Assembly: GCA_949825065.1 (NCBI GenBank)
Contig: OX463859.1
Span: 25,437,847 to 25,501,846, forward strand
Direction of reading: 5' to 3'
DNA from: Odontocerum albicorne
Taxonomy: Eukaryota > Arthropoda > Insecta > Trichoptera > Odontoceridae
Length of the DNA: 64,000 nt
Notes under the pieces: model-generated
What the model was told of the DNA's origin: nothing
The model's input: only the letters and a program-made list of their open reading frames with translations
The model's database searches: none
Shown: in pieces, positions 60,265 through 64,000 of the stretch
How the letters are laid out: the number at the start of each line of letters is the position of its first letter
How positions within the stretch are numbered: the stretch's first letter is position 1
Translations under genes and position numbers: made by a program

Positions 60265-60345
60265 CCAACTGCAATTGAATCCGCAACCTTCAGGCTACAA
60301 GACGCTTAGGCGTCTTAGCAACTCATCCACAGATATCGTTGATTT
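60265..60345 (-). mobile_element. tRNA-like SINE head
   Basis: On the minus strand, tggatgagttgctaagacgc resembles the A-box region and ggttgcggattcaattgc the B-box region of the SINEs at 47,790 and 55,740. No SINE body could be followed. Confidence 0.5.
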
Positions 60346-61139
60346 GTATTCGTTATAAACTTTTCAAAACAATCAAATACAATTTTATTTTTCCTAAATA
60401 AAACTATCAATAATGAATGGTTCAAAACAGTCAAAATTGAAATTTCCATAGAATTTATCTAAGCCGATGATAATCATAAATCTAACCGGCGACCTCTTCC
60501 ATCCCCATCATACGACAGGAATAATCAGAATTGCGGCCGGCGTTATTGCTTCTATAAATCCATTCTTTGAGCGATATTCGTATTTTAACAGCTTGTTTTT
60601 CACGACGCTTTTTCACATTTTGACATACATAAATTTGATCTGCCATTTTGAATATGACACCCCTATCGATTGTCCTCTGTCACTTGACTTGTGCCACGAA
60701 TTGAGGTCATTAAGGATTGTTTGGTTCAAGACTGATTTATTTGCATGTAGAATGTCTCTGGAATAGGTCGTAAAACGGATTTCAATTTATGATGGGCAGA
60801 TTTATTAATAAAGGTTTTCGAGGGTATTATAAATTAAAATAAACACATGAAAAAATATTCCCGCAGGAATTGTTCGTATCGTATTTGTGGCAGAGAAAAA
60901 GGAACATAATTGGTGTGATGTAGGGATATCTGATGATGAGAGTATGAAAACTGTATTTGCTGAACCGCTTATGTTGCCTTGTTATTTGCGTTTTATATTT
61001 TTTTATTTAAGCCATAATACACACAGTAAGCCATATTTCTCCAGTTCGGATGTATTGAACGTCACCATAAGAATAAATAAGACAGTCCAGTTTGATCCCA
61101 CCATAATATACGTTGTTATTGGGTGATCGTGGGATCAAA
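60346..61139. other. No supported feature
   Basis: AT-rich spacer. Open frames at 60,467-60,766 and 60,887-61,126 show no domain, no splice-site pattern and no conserved composition that I recognise. Confidence 0.35.
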
Positions 61140-61298
61140 CTGATTTGTCCTATACTCTGACTGGTGGACCAATGGTTATTTTAAAATATTTTGAATCAGT
61201 CAATATTAGTGAATTCGGGTACTAAGTTGGAGCACTTTTGAGAAGAGTATGCCCTCTAAACGGCGAATATAAATAAGTTGTCTTATTATTATTATAAA
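61140..61298 (+). mobile_element. ATT-tailed SINE copy
   Basis: The body reads ctaagttggagcac then tgccctctaaacggcgaata and ends in ATT triplets, matching 2,297-2,370 and 50,133-50,215. A second, minus-strand tRNA-like element follows tail to tail. Confidence 0.65.
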
Positions 61299-61309
61299 AC
61301 CAGAGAGGA

Positions 61310-61392
61310 AGTGAATCCAATAGGAATCGAACCTGGGCGCCAACTTACTTAACGTGAATGCTAACCATTAGACTATGGTCGCTGATCTTTTT
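61310..61392 (-). mobile_element. tRNA-like SINE head, minus strand
   Basis: On the minus strand the A-box-like tagtctaatggttagc and the B-box-like ggttcgattcct are well preserved at tRNA spacing. The sequence runs directly into the ATT tail of the facing SINE. The acceptor arms do not pair, so a functional tRNA is unlikely. Confidence 0.6.
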
Positions 61393-62860
61393 AAGATAAG
61401 ATAATCAAGATGAACATAATATAAACTCTTTATATTACATAAATACATAAATCATATAACAAACTTACGACTACAACTAATTGAAATAAAAACTTGTTTT
61501 TTCCACAGAACTTTTTTGAACCCTTAAAAGATTTAAAATAATGATGCAGCAATTTTATTTTGGTACTTGATATAAATCTTTTTTTTTTTCTTACTAGGTT
61601 TGTAAACAATAACATACATGTCGAAATGATGCGTTAGAAATGTTCCCTATAGAAGGGATACTAATTACACTGAGATTGTCTTTTGGGAATAGCTAACCCT
61701 ATAGTATGAAAAAAAAACTTCTTATGGAGTATAGGTATATGACGGTGGGACTATGACTCTGATGGGAGACAAAAATATCACATCCTTCCAGCGCAATCGA
61801 CACTGGAAGATCAAAATCTTTACTTTAATGAGCGCGACATCACGTCGTAACGAAGAAGGAACTGCCTAAAGGTACTCTTCGTCCAGTGGTGATACATCTG
61901 AGTATAAAAAGAATGGTAGCGACGATTGACTGAAGGTCCGAAGTTACAGGAGAATGAAAATGATTCACAGCGCAGCAAATATACTGAAATAGTGGCTCAA
62001 GGCCTGGAATTCAAACAGTCTAGCATAAATAAATAAGATATTTAAAATATATTTAAGAAGAAACTTCCTTTCTGCATTTCAGATTTAACACTTGTCCTTT
62101 TTGACTGTGTTTTTTTAAAGAGCATTCCGTCAAATTCAGGTTTCAGCAACCTACAACCATATAATGACTGTTCTTATCGCATCGTATGCTGAAATGAATT
62201 GAGGCTTCCTCGAGTCAAGTCCTAGGATTTCACCAAAATCTATTTTCTCAGATCTGGATTGAATTTATGGCTAAGAAACATTTGTCCAACTTCCTGTTTA
62301 TCAGTTTTTCACCCTCAGAAAATATATTACAGGTAGTCTTCAGTTGTACACTCAGGCCCTCTAGAAGGTAAAGTATTATAATTTTTTTTTAATATTATCT
62401 CGAAGATCTTGGATCTATTATGTGTTGTGAACATCATTTTTGAGAGATAGAACACCAGCTGTCTCTTTACCTTCTGGTCGCCTTTCTGGCATGGAATGTC
62501 TTGCGGAAATCTCGTGTGCTACTATGAACCGAATTCTGTCATTGTCCATTCAATTCTAGATGGTCGGGATCCTTCGAGAAAAGACAGGCATTATTTTTTT
62601 CCTTGTCTGGATGCGCCTGTGTTTCCTGCGGGCTTACCCAATTTCTCTCTGACCATGGAAGCTTTAATGGTAAACGGTTTAAATAGAATCATAATCGTTT
62701 GCCATGTTGTCATTTTTGTGGCCATCTAAACCAATCCGCATATCGTATTTTGTGGTACTGTGATGGCCATCGAGTCAATACTTTTCGAATGGAACTTTAC
62801 TCTGTCTCTTGCATCGGTTCATCTTTGGACTGATTAGCTACTCCGATTTAGTGACGACGT
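61393..62860. other. No supported feature
   Basis: About 1.5 kb without a recognisable gene. The more balanced composition at 62,460-62,730 could be a decayed transposon on the minus strand, but I found no diagnostic motif. Confidence 0.35.
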
Positions 62861-62979
62861 AAAGTTCTTACAATTCCGAAAACTGTTGAGCTTCCTTCTA
62901 TCAAAATATCATTCAAACAATCCAACGATTACTTTATTGTTCTTCATCAATCACGTCTTCAACTCGTATTCGCACAATA

Positions 62980-63230
62980 TACTTCTTTTTTCAATATTTT
63001 TTCGTTCATTCGTTCTACATGACTAACCCGTCTCAGAGTTCACTTCTTCATCTCACTCAACACAACAGCCATATTCATATCTTTTAATTTCATTGTGTAT
63101 TCTAACCCACATTATCACCCAGTGTATTGTTTATAAGTGCACGCATTAATTCGCCTTCTTTTAGCGTCTATTCGCCTTCTTTTAGTGTTTTTTTCATGTC
63201 CATGTTTCACTTCCATAAATTTAAGCTGAA
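62980..63230 (-). pseudogene. Decayed LINE reverse transcriptase C-terminal fragment
   Basis: On the minus strand, 63,216-63,196 reads YGSETWT, the thumb motif. Further along, near 63,060-63,000, a frame reads MKK-stop-TLRRVSHVERMNE, matching LRWxxHVERMNE. Between them is a short tandem duplication of actaaaagaaggcgaat. It is truncated and stop-ridden. Confidence 0.6.
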
Positions 63231-63820
63231 AGCAAATTACTTGTTTGAACTAATGTTTTGGCAGATTTAAACCACAGCAATGTTTATTTACTTATCGAAT
63301 GATAAAATGCCAACGCTCTCTTAAAATGAACATAATTCAGAACATATACAGCGTGTGAAATCATTTATTAAACTCCATTTATTAATTTATTTTTTCAAGT
63401 CCTTTACGCATGTATAATTTGCACAAGAAACAAACATAACAATTGCAAAAAAAAACAATCAATAATTTTAAGACTTACTTGATAAAACATTACACTTAAA
63501 TAATATTACAAAATGTAGCATGTTAAATAATATAAAAAATTTAATATTTTCTAATACTAAATTTAAATATTTTTTTCCTGAATACGCTGAGCGACATATG
63601 AAACACGTTATAAGTAGTATATGATACAAAATAAAAAAGTTACTTAAATACACTCAACGAAAGTAAAAAAATATTTAAAAAAATGAAACAAAATTACAAT
63701 GAAAAAAACCAGTCTTTCAGTTAGTTTTCTTGATAAATTTGACATATCTTTATCTGTCGCTCTCAAGTCTTAGCATTTTTACCCAAAACCCAAGACCCTA
63801 CCTGTTTTCTGTCCACACAA
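63231..63820. other. No supported feature
   Basis: Very AT-rich spacer. Confidence 0.35.
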
Positions 63821-63894
63821 AATCTTCTCCTTAATTTAGCGCATGTTTTTCCAATTCCGCCGACATGAAGTGAGCCCCAAGCCAGTTTGCTGAC

Positions 63895-63955
63895 CGAACA
63901 CAAGATGGCGATCCATCACGGATGACGTATTGGGCGCCATGTTTACCCCCACCTC
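63895..63955. promoter_or_regulatory. Possible promoter-type motifs at the window end
   Basis: The motif acaagatggcg (YY1-like) is followed by ggatgacgta (CRE-like) and then gggcgccatgtt, which nearly mirrors the first motif. Composition rises in GC relative to the flank. This could be the edge of a promoter or a first exon beyond the window, or chance. Confidence 0.2.
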
Positions 63956-64000
63956 TTGTTTTATTTGTATTTGAGGCGTCAGGTTTAGTCCTAATGATGC

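Noticed and set aside
62460..62760. Possible exon or transposon coding piece
   Set aside because: Composition is more balanced, but I found no domain motif in any frame and no convincing splice sites.

Overview
This window looks like heterochromatic DNA from a metazoan, most likely an insect or other arthropod. It is strongly AT-rich and holds no convincing host gene. It has short SINEs with tRNA-like heads, decayed non-LTR retrotransposons (Jockey/CR1-like and RTE-like reverse transcriptase pieces), Penelope-like element (PLE) remnants, and one very large satellite array. I cannot name the species. Two-thirds of the window (about 5,643 to 47,560) is the satellite.

Left flank (1-5,640): a degenerate Jockey/CR1-type RT remnant (474-1,053) with a local hairpin rearrangement inside it, a SINE 3' part (about 2,276-2,370), a Penelope-like fragment (3,067-3,635) made of a broken GIY-YIG endonuclease between two 131-bp inverted arms, an antisense RTE-like RT C-terminus (3,948-4,362), and an unassigned GC-richer block (about 5,030-5,440).

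Satellite (5,643-47,560): a tandem array with a basic period of about 336 bp. Each 336-bp monomer is itself a diverged dimer of about 171 and 165 bp, seen from a recurring anchor in each half. Many irregular units are explained by joins between the two homologous halves. On top of this lie several longer periods: about 862 bp (five half-units) at 41.2-44.4 kb, and copies about 1.74, 1.85, 1.97, 2.37, 3.03, 4.79, 6.81, 7.58 and 9.36 kb apart. A 200-N gap (39,625-39,824) sits where one subfamily gives way to another. The right edge (46.9-47.65 kb) is visibly decayed, whereas the left edge is abrupt.

Right flank (47,650-64,000): SINEs, four unrelated minisatellites (118, 27, 18 and about 67 bp), a chimeric PLE terminal-repeat pair carrying a scrap of RT sequence, several RTE-like RT fragments (one with YADG in place of YADD), a MITE-like element with 28-bp terminal inverted repeats, a comparatively intact GC-rich Jockey-clade RT C-terminus (57,650-58,348), and a solo PLE terminal repeat. 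The recurring PLE terminal repeat carries a hammerhead-ribozyme-like core (CUGANGA, stem II, GAAA, GUA cleavage triplet, CCC/GGG closing stem). The least-explained feature is the satellite's nested half-unit architecture. Nothing here behaves as an operon or a multi-gene pathway.
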